From Batillaria attramentaria (taxonomy: Eukaryota; Mollusca; Gastropoda; Batillariidae), in NCBI GenBank assembly GCA_018292915.2, contig JACVVK020000294.1, forward strand, positions 348,501 through 412,500: 64,000 nt of DNA. The letters run 5' to 3'. A program made the translations under genes and the position numbers. Positions 42,430-51,770 of the stretch are shown here, in pieces. The notes under the pieces are model-generated. The model did not search any database, had not been told where the DNA came from, and was given only the letters and a program-made list of their open reading frames with translations. The first letter of the stretch is position 1, and every line of letters begins with the position of its first letter.

Positions 42430-42896
42430 GAAGGGTGGGCTGGGGGAAGGGCGGGGTAGCCTTGACATTTCGATGTGTCAAGGGCGACAGGGTGTCCGAG
42501 AGCAAACGTCCGGAGGGGATGGAGGGCGACACAGGGAGATTCCCCAGGGAGGGGAGGCAGGGGTGAGGTTGGAATGACCGCGTCGTAGTCAGTGTGACGC
42601 ACTGAGTTCAAAGGGGCAGGGTGAGTATTAAGTACAGACAATTGTCAATCGTGGTGACAACGAGTAAAATTAGCTTCTGAAACAAAAAACAAAAAACCAA
42701 ACCAAAAAATACACAACAAACAAACCAAAGAGGGTGGGCGGGTGGGTGTTTGGGGGTTTATCGTCCTTTTCCACCACATACAACAAACAAACCAAAGAAC
42801 AAGAGAGAGAGAGAGAGAGATTTAACAGTGGTAGTGATTTGACAATTTGCCAGTTTTTAATCCCCCGTTGGAAACAAACCTCAAATTCAGAGAGAG
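42346..42896. other. Spacer with a (GT)n tract and a SINE-1 tail piece
   Basis: (GT)n at 42401-42427. 42732-42782 is the last 50 bp of SINE-1 on the - strand (TATCGTCCTTTTCCACCACA). (GA)n runs at 42803-42820 and 42891-42907. Confidence 0.6.
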
Positions 42897-43150
42897 AGAG
42901 AGAGAGATGATGATGATGATGATGATGATGATGAAACTTTATTTATCAACGGTAAAAGTTTTGACAGAAATTCGCCAGTTTGCAAACTTGCCGTTGCTAA
43001 TACTACAGAGACTATCTACTAAGGGAAAAAAGGGAGCAAAATATAAAAGGTATCATGCACTAAACTACAAGAAACAAAACCATAGAGAAAAACGTCCATC
43101 AGGTCAAAACGCATTCACACACACGTACGACCTTTGTAAACACAAATCAC
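42897..43150 (-). mobile_element. LINE 3' end, family T, with (GAT)n tail
   Basis: (GA)n then (GAT)n followed by AAACTTTATTTATCAACGGT, GACAGAAATTCGCCAG, TTTGCAAACTTGCCGTTGCT and CATAGAGAAAAACGTCCATC. On the - strand this is an element ending AATAAAGTTT plus microsatellite. 47450-47735 and 48393-48640 are copies. Confidence 0.75.
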
Positions 43151-43660
43151 TGATATAATACTGAATTGACGTAAAATAGAAAATCAAAAGAGAGAGAGAG
43201 AGAGAAGCATTGAGCTAGATTCTGCCTAACAGTAATACCGATAAACAAATTGCGAAACCAGCAGTTTGCGAGGAAGTTACCAGCTGATCGATAGTATTAT
43301 GACTGCAGTGACCTTCACCAGAATGCGCGCGCACGCTTAGCCGTTCAGGGGCACATAACCCTGTCAGCGCCACTTACAGTAGACAGACGAGAGTGGGGAA
43401 GGTGCGGTAATTACCGAACACCGCCTCCGGTGATCACGTTGTACGTTAGTTCAGCAGCAGGCGGAAATTAAACGACTTAGATGTTTTAAAGTCCCGAAGA
43501 ATCAACACCAAGTTTTTCTCGACTTTAAAAAGAAAATACACGCAAACAAAAAACAACAACGACCAAAAACACAGTACATGACCGATATTTCATCAACGTT
43601 TTACGTATTACATTTTTTCTCAAGATGATTTCATGTTAAAGGGGTTCTTCCCAGTTGAAG
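43151..43660. other. Unannotated spacer
   Basis: A (GA)n run at 43190-43205. Otherwise unique sequence with no supported feature. Confidence 0.4.
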
Positions 43661-43828
43661 CGGGTGGGTGGGTGGGTGTTTGGGAGTTTAACGTCCTTCC
43701 CAACACGTATGGGCGATATCAAAGACGGGGCAACGAGAAAAAGGCCAGCACAACTATTTGGCCCCAGCCGGGATTCGAATCCACAATCCGAGCATTGAGA
43801 ATCCATCGCTCTACCATTCGGCTGTCCA
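43661..43828 (-). mobile_element. SINE-1, interrupted at its head by an inverted-end element
   Basis: The body and head up to CTACCATTCGGCTGTCCA are present. The last bases of the head (GGCTCCCC) reappear at 44160 after the insertion at 43829-44159. Confidence 0.88.
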
Positions 43829-44159
43829 GGTGTAGCAGTCCAGATTATACCCCGCCTGGAGTATACCCCCGTATAAACTGGCCCAGCCCAGACTATCCCC
43901 CCGTATAAACTGGCCTAGCCCAGACTATACCCCCGTATAAACTGGCCTAGCCCAGACTATACCCCCGTACAAACTGGCCTAGCCCAGACTACCCCCCCCC
44001 CCCCCCCCCCCCGTATGAACTGCCCTAGCCCAGACTATACCGCGAGGTGTACTCTGAATCCGGCCTGGGCTGATTTATACCCAAGGGGTTGAACCGGCCT
44101 AGGCTACTTTATACCCGAGGGTATAAGGTAGCCAGGGGTATACTCCGGCCTGTTACACC
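43829..44159. mobile_element. GTATAC-rich inverted-end element, copy 1
   Basis: Ends: GGTGTAGCAGTCCAGATTAT on the left; right end complement GGTGTAACAGGCCGGAGTAT; both then read ACCCC. The interior is five units of about 33 bp (CCCGTATAAACTGGCCTAGC..CCAGACTATA), poly-C at 43991-44012, and mirrored blocks. No ORF. It sits in the head of a SINE-1. Confidence 0.82.
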
Positions 44160-44168
44160 GGCTCCCCG

Positions 44169-44817
44169 GCCCTTGCGCGAACTCACACGGCACTGATGTG
44201 CAACAGCAGCCGTATCTATTTAAAACACGTTTGACACTGGACTGCTAACAACTTAGCACGACCACCTTTAAGCTAACCCGACCCTTTAAATGACGACAAC
44301 TTGTCCTCTTTGTCAGGGCCATTGTTCTGAACGCCGAGTTGTTTTGATCGTACAGAACGTTCTGTATCACGGTGCCTGCCAGCACTGAGCCGGTCCGTCC
44401 GCACCTGAACCGCTGTTGTGCTGATCTGGCGAGATGCGGAAACGTACACAGTGTGTTTATTTGCCGCTGGTAGATCGTGACCCGAAACAGATCAATAACG
44501 TAATTGCTCTCTCACTGTCACTTTCAGTCCCTGCTCGGCGACCGGACCGCACGTGCCCCGCCTGGCGCGGCGTTGATGACGTCAGAGCCTGTGGGCACGA
44601 GCGTCTCGGGTTTTGTAAAGCGTGACCTGCTCTTTCCTCTTTCTCGCTCAGCGATAGGCAACCGTCACAAACAATTCGCCGACCAAACAAACAAACAAAC
44701 AAACACGCTGCTGTTATTGTTAAAGTTATCTTGGAGTGAATATTGAATTAAATTGAATTGAACAGACGGAGTTGATGCGTTTCGTCTCCTTTTGCATACG
44801 TTAATATTTATGTTTAC
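44169..44817. other. Unannotated spacer, CpG-bearing
   Basis: 44490-44600 is CpG-rich and includes a perfect CRE palindrome TGACGTCA (44577-44584). No gene follows on either strand; promoter function is only a possibility. (CAAA)n at 44686-44703. Confidence 0.3.
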
Positions 44818-45067
44818 CATAAACAAATGGGACATAACTTCAACAAACAAGCAAAAGGTAACTCTGCGGACGTACTGACATACACGGCGCGGGAAAAAAA
44901 AAAAAAAAAAAAAGTGTGGGCGAGAAAAGGACCAGAAAAAAATAGCAAAATTATCACAACACCCATCCTTAGGTGACAGAAGACCATGGACTGTGTGTGA
45001 AAAAAAAAAAAAAAAAAAATGTTGGGCAGAAAAGAACAAAAAAGAATAGTGAAAATTAGCAATCACA
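44818..45067. repeat. Left arm of a 250-bp inverted repeat
   Basis: It matches 45337-45587 in reverse complement with essentially only poly-A/T length differences (two A runs of about 20). Shared words: CATAAACAAATGGGACATAA, GTACTGACATACACGGCGCG, CAACACCCATCCTTAGGTGA, GTTGGGCAGAAAAGAACAAA. Confidence 0.92.
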
Positions 45068-45128
45068 ACACCCATCCTTTGGTGACAAGGACCATGGATT
45101 GTGTGTGAAAAAAGTTCAGAGGGTTATG

Positions 45129-45338
45129 TTACGGCTTTTCGTTCAAACCACCCGGGGCCTGACTTCCCAGGCGCTGAATAATGTGCGACTCCATGTCGCG
45201 TCTGTCTGTGGCGTCACCGTGCATAAGCCACAGGCCAGTTACTGTCATGTTTAAGATGGAGTGGCCTGCAGAATTGAAATGCACGGCAACGGGTTTTATT
45301 CTGTTGTGTCTGGTGTCGGCGATATGTTCAGCGATATG
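45129..45338 (-). pseudogene. Penelope-like retroelement, GIY-YIG endonuclease C-terminal fragment
   Basis: Read from 45338 downward the frame is open for 69 codons: HIAEHIADTRHNRIKPVAVH, FNSAGHSILNMTV, GLWLMHGDATDRRDMESHII and QRLGSQAPGGLNEKP, then stop. The RF..H..D(I/T)R.N..KPVA.HFN..GHSI and E..II..LGS..P.GLNE pattern is that of the GIY-YIG endonuclease tail of Penelope-like elements, including the Glu and the final Asn of the nuclease. The catalytic GIY..YIG start and the reverse transcriptase are absent. It fills the spacer of the inverted repeat. Confidence 0.68.
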
Positions 45339-45587
45339 TGATTGCTAATTTTCACTATTCTTTTTTGTTCTTTTCTGCCCAACATTTTTTTTTTTTTTTT
45401 TTTCACACACAGTCCATGGTCTTCTGTCACCTAAGGATGGGTGTTGTGATAATTTTGCTATTTTTTTCTGGTCCTTTTCTCGCCCACACTTTTTTTTTTT
45501 TTTTTTTTTTTCCCGCGCCGTGTATGTCAGTACGTCCGCAGAGTTACCTTTTGCTTGTTTGTTGAAGTTATGTCCCATTTGTTTATG
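45337..45587. repeat. Right arm of the 250-bp inverted repeat
   Basis: Mirror of 44818-45067. Its outer end runs straight into the hammerhead-like motif, whereas the left arm's outer end does not. The sequence just outside the left arm (TATGTTTACCAT, 44809-44820) recurs 130 bp beyond the right arm (45719-45730). Confidence 0.92.
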
Positions 45588-45618
45588 TCCTGAAGAAGGC
45601 GTAAGCCGAAACGTCGAC
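45587..45618 (+). ncRNA. Minimal hammerhead ribozyme motif (Penelope type)
   Basis: All core pieces are in order: stem I 5' GUC (45587-45589), CUGAAGA (45590-45596), stem II GGC-GUAA-GCC (45598-45607), GAAA (45608-45611), one-pair stem III C-G, cleavage triplet GUC (45613-45615), stem I 3' GAC (45616-45618). Such tiny-stem-III hammerheads are known in Penelope-like elements and usually act as dimers. The A in CUGAAGA replaces the common U of CUGAUGA at a variable position. Confidence 0.6.
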
Positions 45619-45752
45619 CTGTGCCGTCCTTTGTCAAAGTTAAGTGGTTTCTGTCCCTTTTGTGTCGCTTTTATTTGCTTAACTTGTAACCACTTCGCAG
45701 TCATTACCGTTTCCGTTTCTATGTTTACCATGTCAGGCGTTGCTGTTCGTCA

Positions 45753-46195
45753 GGGAGCCGGGATGGCCGAATGGTAGAGCTTTGGACTCCCAGTGCTCGG
45801 GTCGTGGGTTCGAATCCATCATCATTAGCTTGCTTTACGTCCTATGGCTTTTGGCCCTTAAGGACAAGTTGTTCCTGGCATGTGTCTTTGGCTGCTTGGC
45901 TGGGCAAGTGTCTTTGGGTTCGAATCCCGGCTGGGGCCAAGTATTTGTGCTTTTTCTCTGCTTTGGAAATGTTCAACCCACAAAATCTGAAAAAAAAAAT
46001 AAATGCAATTCTAAATTCCGAAATTTACTTAGCTGAGCTGACCCTTCGCACCACGTGATTGTAATGTGTTTATGTCCAGTGTGTGCGAGAATGCGTGTGA
46101 TTCACGTGAGCGTGCGTGTTGGGTTCAGTTCGCGGCGCTTTGAGCCGATTCATGAAATTGGGTAAAGCGCCTATTATTATTATTATTTTAATCGT
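45753..46195 (+). mobile_element. Chimeric SINE: SINE-1 head, 95-bp module, SINE-2 tail
   Basis: GGGAGCCGGGATGGCCGAAT with B-box GTGGGTTCGAATCC is a SINE-1 head. A block ATCATTAGCTTGCTTTACGT..CTTGGCTGGGCAAGTG follows (also at 57270-57365). A second SINE-1 start, TTCGAATCCCGGCTGGGGCC..ATTTGTGC, comes next. From about 45958 it is SINE-2: CTGCTTTGGAAATGTTCAAC to GGTAAAGCGCC and (TTA)n. Confidence 0.8.
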
Positions 46196-46214
46196 TGATA
46201 TCGTTTTATTGTTG

Positions 46215-46280
46215 ATTGTTGGTCTTTGATATCACCCGTACGTGGTGGAAAAGGACGTTAAACTCCCAAACACCCACCTC
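46215..46280 (+). mobile_element. SINE-1 3' fragment
   Basis: TTTGATATCACCCGTACGTG..GGACGTTAAACTCCCAAACA and (CCCA)n, with the 5' part missing. 46281-46540 is unique sequence with no supported feature. Confidence 0.85.
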
Positions 46281-46538
46281 ACTCACCCTTATTTTGTTAA
46301 CGAATGGATTTTGGCAGTATGCTTAGGGGCCTCTTTCGAAGAAGAGTAGGCTGTGGTCGGTGGCGTGGGAAAACAGAAATATACTGTCACGCGCACCAGG
46401 GTGAATGGCAGGGTGAAGGTTTGCACGTAACGTAGCGCTTAGCGGCAGCGGGCTTTCACTGCTTCGCCCTTCAGCCCTGGAGCGCCATGAGCATTTCAGA
46501 CAAGATGGATATGTGCGCCGAGGAGAAGTTTACCATAT

Positions 46539-46539
<1 letters not shown>

Positions 46540-46595
<56 letters not shown>

Positions 46596-46907
46596 GCCCC
46601 CCCCCCCTCCCTCCGCCCCCAACCACACACATACATACACACCTACACATAGTGGCGTTCACTAACGCCTGTCCTGGCTACCACAGCAAGTTCTTCGCGA
46701 CCTTCACACACGCCGGCGACAAAGTTCAACGCCCGTAAGTACTTGTTATTCCAGAGGACACTGGCTTCAGGCACTATTGACGCGGGGCCAGACGGTGTCC
46801 AGCATCGAATTGAATCGAGTGAGCATTTACAAGAGTTCAACCACCGCCGCGTACATTGTGACAGATCGCGATGTCAAATATGTATGTGTGACTTTTTCAT
46901 TGTTCTT

Positions 46908-46963
<56 letters not shown>

Positions 46964-46999
46964 ATGGGGATTAGCGAACGTGTGCAGAGTTAACAATCT
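46540..46999. repeat. (AC)n tract, C-rich block and (GT)n(GA)n tract
   Basis: (AC)n at 46540-46594, poly-C with CCTCC to 46620, then unique sequence to 46905, (GT)n(GA)n 46909-46962. Confidence 0.9.
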
Positions 47000-47268
47000 G
47001 GGCCCGTATGTAAAAGTCGAGGTTAGGGCTTTTAGCCCCGGGCTAGAGTCTAACCTCGAACTAAACTAGCTCTAGGGTAAAAAAAAAAAAAAATTAATCA
47101 AGAAGCGGGCTCATTCCAGCAAGGTGCCTAAGCCGTCATAGAAGGACTTTTTTCTTCCTTTCTTCGCTTTCTTCCGTATTTAATTTTGCTTTTAGGTTTC
47201 TTTTACCCTAGTCTGGGTTAGGCCCGTAGCCGTGGGTTAAATTAACCTCGACTTTTACATACGGGCCC
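47000..47268. mobile_element. GGGCCC-ended MITE, copy 4
   Basis: Complete: left GGGCCCGTATGTAAAAGTCG, right complement GGGCCCGTATGTAAAAGTCG, a perfect 20-bp match that extends to AGGTTA. The interior matches copy 1 (AAGAAGCGGGCTCATTCCAG, GGTTAGGCCCGTAGCCGTGG). Confidence 0.92.
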
Positions 47269-47449
47269 TGCTTAACACAACTGGAAATAACGCATGTCGC
47301 TCACGTGGGCTGCGGTTTTCACAACCTCGCCCTAATCCATTGCTGGGGCGGCTTTCACAGATATATTTGGGTTTTTGTGCTTTTTTTTTTTGGGGGGGGG
47401 GGGGGTATAGGGGGAGTCAGAGGGCTCAAAGTGCGGTTGAGCGTCAAAG

Positions 47450-47735
47450 AGAGAGATGATGATGATGACGAAACTTTATTTATCAACGGTAAACGTTTTG
47501 ACAGAAATTCGCCAGTTTGCAAACTTGCCATTGCTATTTAAATGCTACAGACACTATGCACTAAAAAACAAAATAAAAGAATAGTAATATTAAAATAGAA
47601 AAAAAAATTAAAAAGATAAATCAAAACAGAAAATTATGCACTAAACTACAGGAAACAAAACCATAGAGAAAATCGTCCGTCAGGTCCAAACGCATTCACA
47701 CACACGTGCGACCTTTGGGAACACAAATCGTATAA
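47450..47735 (-). mobile_element. LINE 3' end, family T, second copy
   Basis: (GAT)n then GAAACTTTATTTATCAACGG, TTTGACAGAAATTCGCCAGT and AACCATAGAGAAAATCGTCC. Collinear with 42910-43150. 47300-47420 before it holds a T/G run only. Confidence 0.75.
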
Positions 47736-48133
47736 TGAAATGGCATTGGAAAGTTAAAATGACAGGTCGCCGCGTAATGTACATTACATGCGGTCCGTCA
47801 GGTACTGTTTTAGCGTACGCTTATACGAAGAAGTAGATATATTTTGTTTCAGGTGTGAAGAGAGAGAGAGAGAGGAGCCTCTGCATATTCGTTCTGTAAA
47901 ATGTGCAGACGGACAGAAGAGCGAGCTAAGTGATATTGACACCGTTTGAAAATGTCAGGACTGAAACCGACAAGATGTCTGGAAATGGGTTCGAGGTTAA
48001 TCGGCGGTCATGTTGTCTTACCTGGTTTAAAGATGGCATCAATTAATGATTCTCTTTATTCTGGTACCGGTTAGAGTTACAACCTGTCTCATTCTCCGTC
48101 TCTGTTTCTGTCACTGCCCCCCCCCCCCCCTCC

Positions 48134-48203
<70 letters not shown>

Positions 48204-48392
48204 GACACACACACACGCGCACGCGCACCACGCACACCACGCGCACCACGCACACCACGCACACCACGCGCACCACGCACACCACACACACACACACACA
48301 CACACTAGCAACAACAACATCAAACACAGCACAGCAACAACATCAGCACTCGACACCACACCTTTATTCAACTCCGAGCACATCTGACAACT
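47736..48392. other. Spacer with C-rich, (TC)n, (AC)n and CACGCACAC satellite
   Basis: 48118-48305 is continuous low complexity: poly-C, (TC)n, (AC)n and a CACGCACAC/CACGCGCAC variant array. No gene seen. Confidence 0.6.
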
Positions 48393-48645
48393 GAGAGAGA
48401 TGATGATAATGATGACGAAACTTTATTCAGTTATCACCGGTAAAGGTTCTGACAGAAATTCGCCAGTTTGCAAACCTGCCGTTGCTAATGCTACAGAGAC
48501 TATCTACTGAAACAATAATAAACAAAAGAATAGTAATATTAAAATAGAAAACAAGTTTTTAAAAAAGATAAACCAAAACAGAAAAATTATGCTCTGAACT
48601 ACAGGAAACAAACCCATTGAAAAAAATCGTCCATCAGGGGCAGAG
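48393..48645 (-). mobile_element. LINE 3' end, family T, third copy
   Basis: GATGATAATGATGACGAAAC then TTTATTCAG, GACAGAAATTCGCCAGTTTG and CCTGCCGTTGCTAATGCTAC. Slightly diverged from the other two. Confidence 0.72.
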
Positions 48646-48669
48646 AGACAAGGCAGAGAGAGAGAGAGA

Positions 48670-48890
48670 GAGAGAATCAAGAATCAAGAAAACTTTATTT
48701 TTCTACTGTAGACTGAGGTAATTAACGTAAAACGGCCAATTTTCATACCTGCCGTTGCTAAATCCGTGTAGTATCTATTCTAGTAATGTCTGTCTAAATC
48801 AAACAGAGAGAGAGAGAGAGAGAGAGTGGAATTCCTCAAGTGCATTCCGCTAAAGTGCATGTGACACGGAATCTTTTCCCCACAACAGAG
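48670..48890 (-). mobile_element. LINE 3' end, family U, copy 1
   Basis: (GA)n then AATCAAGAAAACTTTATTTT, CTACTGTAGACTGAGGTAAT, TTCATACCTGCCGTTGCTAA and AGTGCATTCCGCTAAAGTGC. A near-identical copy is at 49190-49440. Confidence 0.75.
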
Positions 48891-48892
48891 AG

Positions 48893-49170
48893 AGACTGAC
48901 TGACTGACTGACTGACTGACTGAAACGTTTATTTCAGGATAAAGACTTGTAGGCATGGTCTGCCTATCTTACAAGCTGTCCTGCTAATCTAGGAACACTA
49001 AAAAAATAAAGGCTAACATTACAAAAGAAACAAACAAAAAAAGTATACCAGGCACAAAGGGAGTAAATCTAATTAGAAAATAGAAAAAAACAAAACAAAA
49101 CAAAAACCATGCAAAGATACAAAGAAGCGCAGGAAATTCAAAGGAAACACATCGGAAAATAGATGAAGAA
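48893..49170 (-). mobile_element. LINE 3' end, family V, with (GACT)n tail
   Basis: (GACT)n then GAAACGTTTATTTCAGGATA, AAGACTTGTAGGCATGGTCT and GCCTATCTTACAAGCTGTCC. Same design as T and U, different sequence. Confidence 0.65.
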
Positions 49171-49174
49171 GTAG

Positions 49175-49176
49175 AT

Positions 49177-49211
<35 letters not shown>

Positions 49212-49338
49212 CTAAGAATCAAGAAAACTTTCTTTTTCAACTGTAGACTGAGGTAATTAACGTAAAACGGCCCATTTTCATACCTGCCGTTGCTAAATTC
49301 TTGTAGTATCTGTTCTAGTAATGTCTATCTAAATCAAA

Positions 49339-49370
<32 letters not shown>

Positions 49371-49440
49371 GAGAGCTAGTCGACTTCCTGAAGTGCATTC
49401 CGCTAAAAGTGCATGTGACACGGAATCTTTTCCCCACTGA
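49175..49440 (-). mobile_element. LINE 3' end, family U, copy 2
   Basis: (GA)n, GAATCAAGAAAACTTTCTTT, CTGTAGACTGAGGTAATTAA and AAGTGCATGTGACACGGAAT. It retains the internal (GA)n found at the same place in copy 1. 49441-49705 shows nothing recognisable. Confidence 0.75.
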
Positions 49441-49705
49441 CAACCTGCCAATGTGATGCACAGCTGTTTACCGGTGGTTGCACTACTCCACAACTGTCAA
49501 GATCGAAACGATGCGCACACCTCCTGTCGCCGAACGAAATTTACATTCATTATCGCTAGCCACGCTGAGTAGGTAGCCGAGTAGAGTTAGGAAGGACTGG
49601 GGTAAACACGAACATATTGTATCGAGATTTCGCCGTGTTCTAATCGAGTGACAGTCTGTGTTGAATGCAGTCATTTGTATATGTAGGCCTATCTAAAGTT
49701 TGAGG

Positions 49706-49875
49706 GGTGGGTGGGTGTTGGGGGGGGGGGGGTGTTAACGTCCTTATCCACCACATAGGGTGATATCAAAGCATCAACGATAAAAAAGCCAGCACAAATA
49801 TTTGGCCCCAGCCGGGATCGAACTCACGACCCGAGCATTAGAAGTCCAACGCTCTACCATTCCGGCGACCACCCC
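49706..49875 (-). mobile_element. SINE-1, interrupted at its head
   Basis: Body GGCCAAATATTTGTGCTGGC in complement, head up to CTACCATTCCGGCGACCACC. The head's last bases (GGCTCCCC) reappear at 50807. Confidence 0.87.
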
Positions 49876-50407
49876 GGTGTAACAGGCCGGAGTATACCCC
49901 TGGCTACTTTATACCCGAGGGTATAAAGTAGCCTAGGCCGGTTCAACCCCCTGGGTATAGATCAGCCCAGGCCGGATTCACCCCTTCCTGCCCGGACTAT
50001 ACCCACCTGTGAACAGAGTCAAGTTCACTAAAGTGTTTCTACACGGCCGTTTGCGTTTACACCTTTACCAAGGTGGGCACCAATATGCGTTGGATGCGAT
50101 ATCCCGCGACGTTTTCACTAAAGGGGACAAGCGAAGTTTGCTTCTACATTGAAAACAGAAGCGACCACTTCAATGTGGTTTGAGCGTTTGACATTCAGGT
50201 ACTTTTACCATCACACCAAGAGAAACCCTGGCTGTTGTTAATTTGAGTATTGTTCTATTTTAAATTTAGTGCATTTAATATGTGACTCTGAGGAAAATCC
50301 ACTTGGCTCTTTGCTCTTTTCAGAATGAAGCGGTTTGATTTGTCTTGTACTTTATTAGATACCAGCATTGCAAGTTTACAGAATTTCCCTGCGGAGGCAC
50401 CTTAAGA

Positions 50408-50442
<35 letters not shown>

Positions 50443-50806
50443 TGCATCAGGACAATTACAACACAGATTTAAGAAAATAAAGTCAGTAATAGGAAAAAAG
50501 AAAACTATAGAACCGCTCACGTGTGCCAAACGCCGTCATTGAACATCGAGTGGCAAAACGCGTGCAACATTCAAGCAAAGACGTTTCTTTTTCTCTCTCT
50601 GGTCGTCCGTGGTAGGGGGGTTAAAGTGGGCAGGAGAGGGTTAAACGGGCCTAGGCCAGAGTACACTCCGGGGTATAGTCTGGGCTAGGCCAGTTTAAAC
50701 GGGGGGATGGTCTGGGCTAGGCCAGTTCATACGGGGGTATAGTCTGAGCTAGGCCAGTTTATTTGGGGGTATACTCCAGGCGGGGTATAATCTGGACTGC
50801 TACACC
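49876..50806. mobile_element. GTATAC-rich inverted-end element, copy 2 (931 bp)
   Basis: Left end GGTGTAACAGGCCGGAGTAT, right end complement GGTGTAGCAGTCCAGATTAT, so it lies in the opposite orientation to copy 1. CCGG flanks the TGTA..TACA core on both sides. The outer 130-160 bp match copy 1; the inner 50010-50640 is unrelated sequence with a (TC)n tract at 50413-50439 and no convincing ORF. Confidence 0.75.
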
Positions 50807-50815
50807 GGCTCCCCT

Positions 50816-51184
50816 CTCAAGTTTGAAAGTTGTGTTCCCGTGACAAGTGTCAGCAAACAGACAAACAAACAAACAAACAACAGCCAAGGTCAGTCACAAA
50901 CACTGAGCGTGCAGGGTTCATTCCTGCGTACGCGATAAACGTCAGGGCAAGCGGCAGTAGTTCTTGCGGCCGAAGGTAGGCCTAACAGACCATGTCCACG
51001 GGGGTGAAACAAAATGGACGGGAGTTTTTCCGGTGCAATGCCGCTCCAAATCATTGCGCCGCCAGTCAGCGGGTTCTCTCGCCACTCATAGCACCGCGTT
51101 TTTCCAAATTCAAAACGCCATAGCACCGGAAAAACGCTTTTTCAGTTGTCGGTTAGAACGATTAAAAGGGACCGTTTACCACCC
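50816..51184. other. Spacer with a 13-bp inverted repeat
   Basis: GTTTTTCCGGTGC (51024-51036) and its exact complement (51123-51135) could close a hairpin. (CAAA)n at 50862-50881. No gene supported. Confidence 0.4.
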
Positions 51185-51770
51185 AGAAAACGATCATCAT
51201 CGTCGTCGTCGTCGTCATAATGATCACCGTCGTCGTCGTCATAATGATCATTTCATCGTCGTCGTCGTCATAATTATCATCATCGTCGTCGTCGTCATCA
51301 TCATAATGATCATCATCGTCGTCGTCGTCGTCGTCGTCATAATTATCATCATCATCGTCGTCGTCGTCATAATGATCATCATCGTCGTCGTCATCGTCAT
51401 AATTATCATCATCGTCGTCATCATAATGATCATCATCTTCATCGTCGTCGTCGTCATAATGATCATCATCTTCATCGTCGTCATAATTATCATCATCGTC
51501 GTCGTCGTCATAATTATCATCATCGTCGTCATAATTATCATCATCGTCGTCGTCGTCATAATGATCATCGTCGTCGTCGTCATAATTATCATCATCGTTG
51601 TCGTCGTCATAATGATCATCGTCGTCGTCATAATTATCATCATCGTCGTGGTCGTCATAATTATGATCATCATCGTCGTCGTCGTCATAATGATCATCGT
51701 CGTCGTCGTTGTCGTCGTCATCGTCATCATCACCACCACCATCATCATCATCACCATGGAAATGCACAAC
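51185..51770. repeat. Complex trinucleotide tract, (CGT)n/(CAT)n with TAATGATCA breaks
   Basis: CGTCGTCGTC runs are separated by ATAATGATCATCAT or ATAATTATCATCAT for nearly 600 bp. All frames on both strands are open (Asp-rich, Met/Thr-rich, Val/Ile-rich), which reflects the absence of stop codons in the repeat and not a gene. Confidence 0.95.

Noticed and set aside
44665..45075. 136-codon Phe-rich ORF on the - strand (and its mirror on +)
   Set aside because: It arises from poly-A/T runs in the inverted-repeat arms and overlaps the Penelope fragment.
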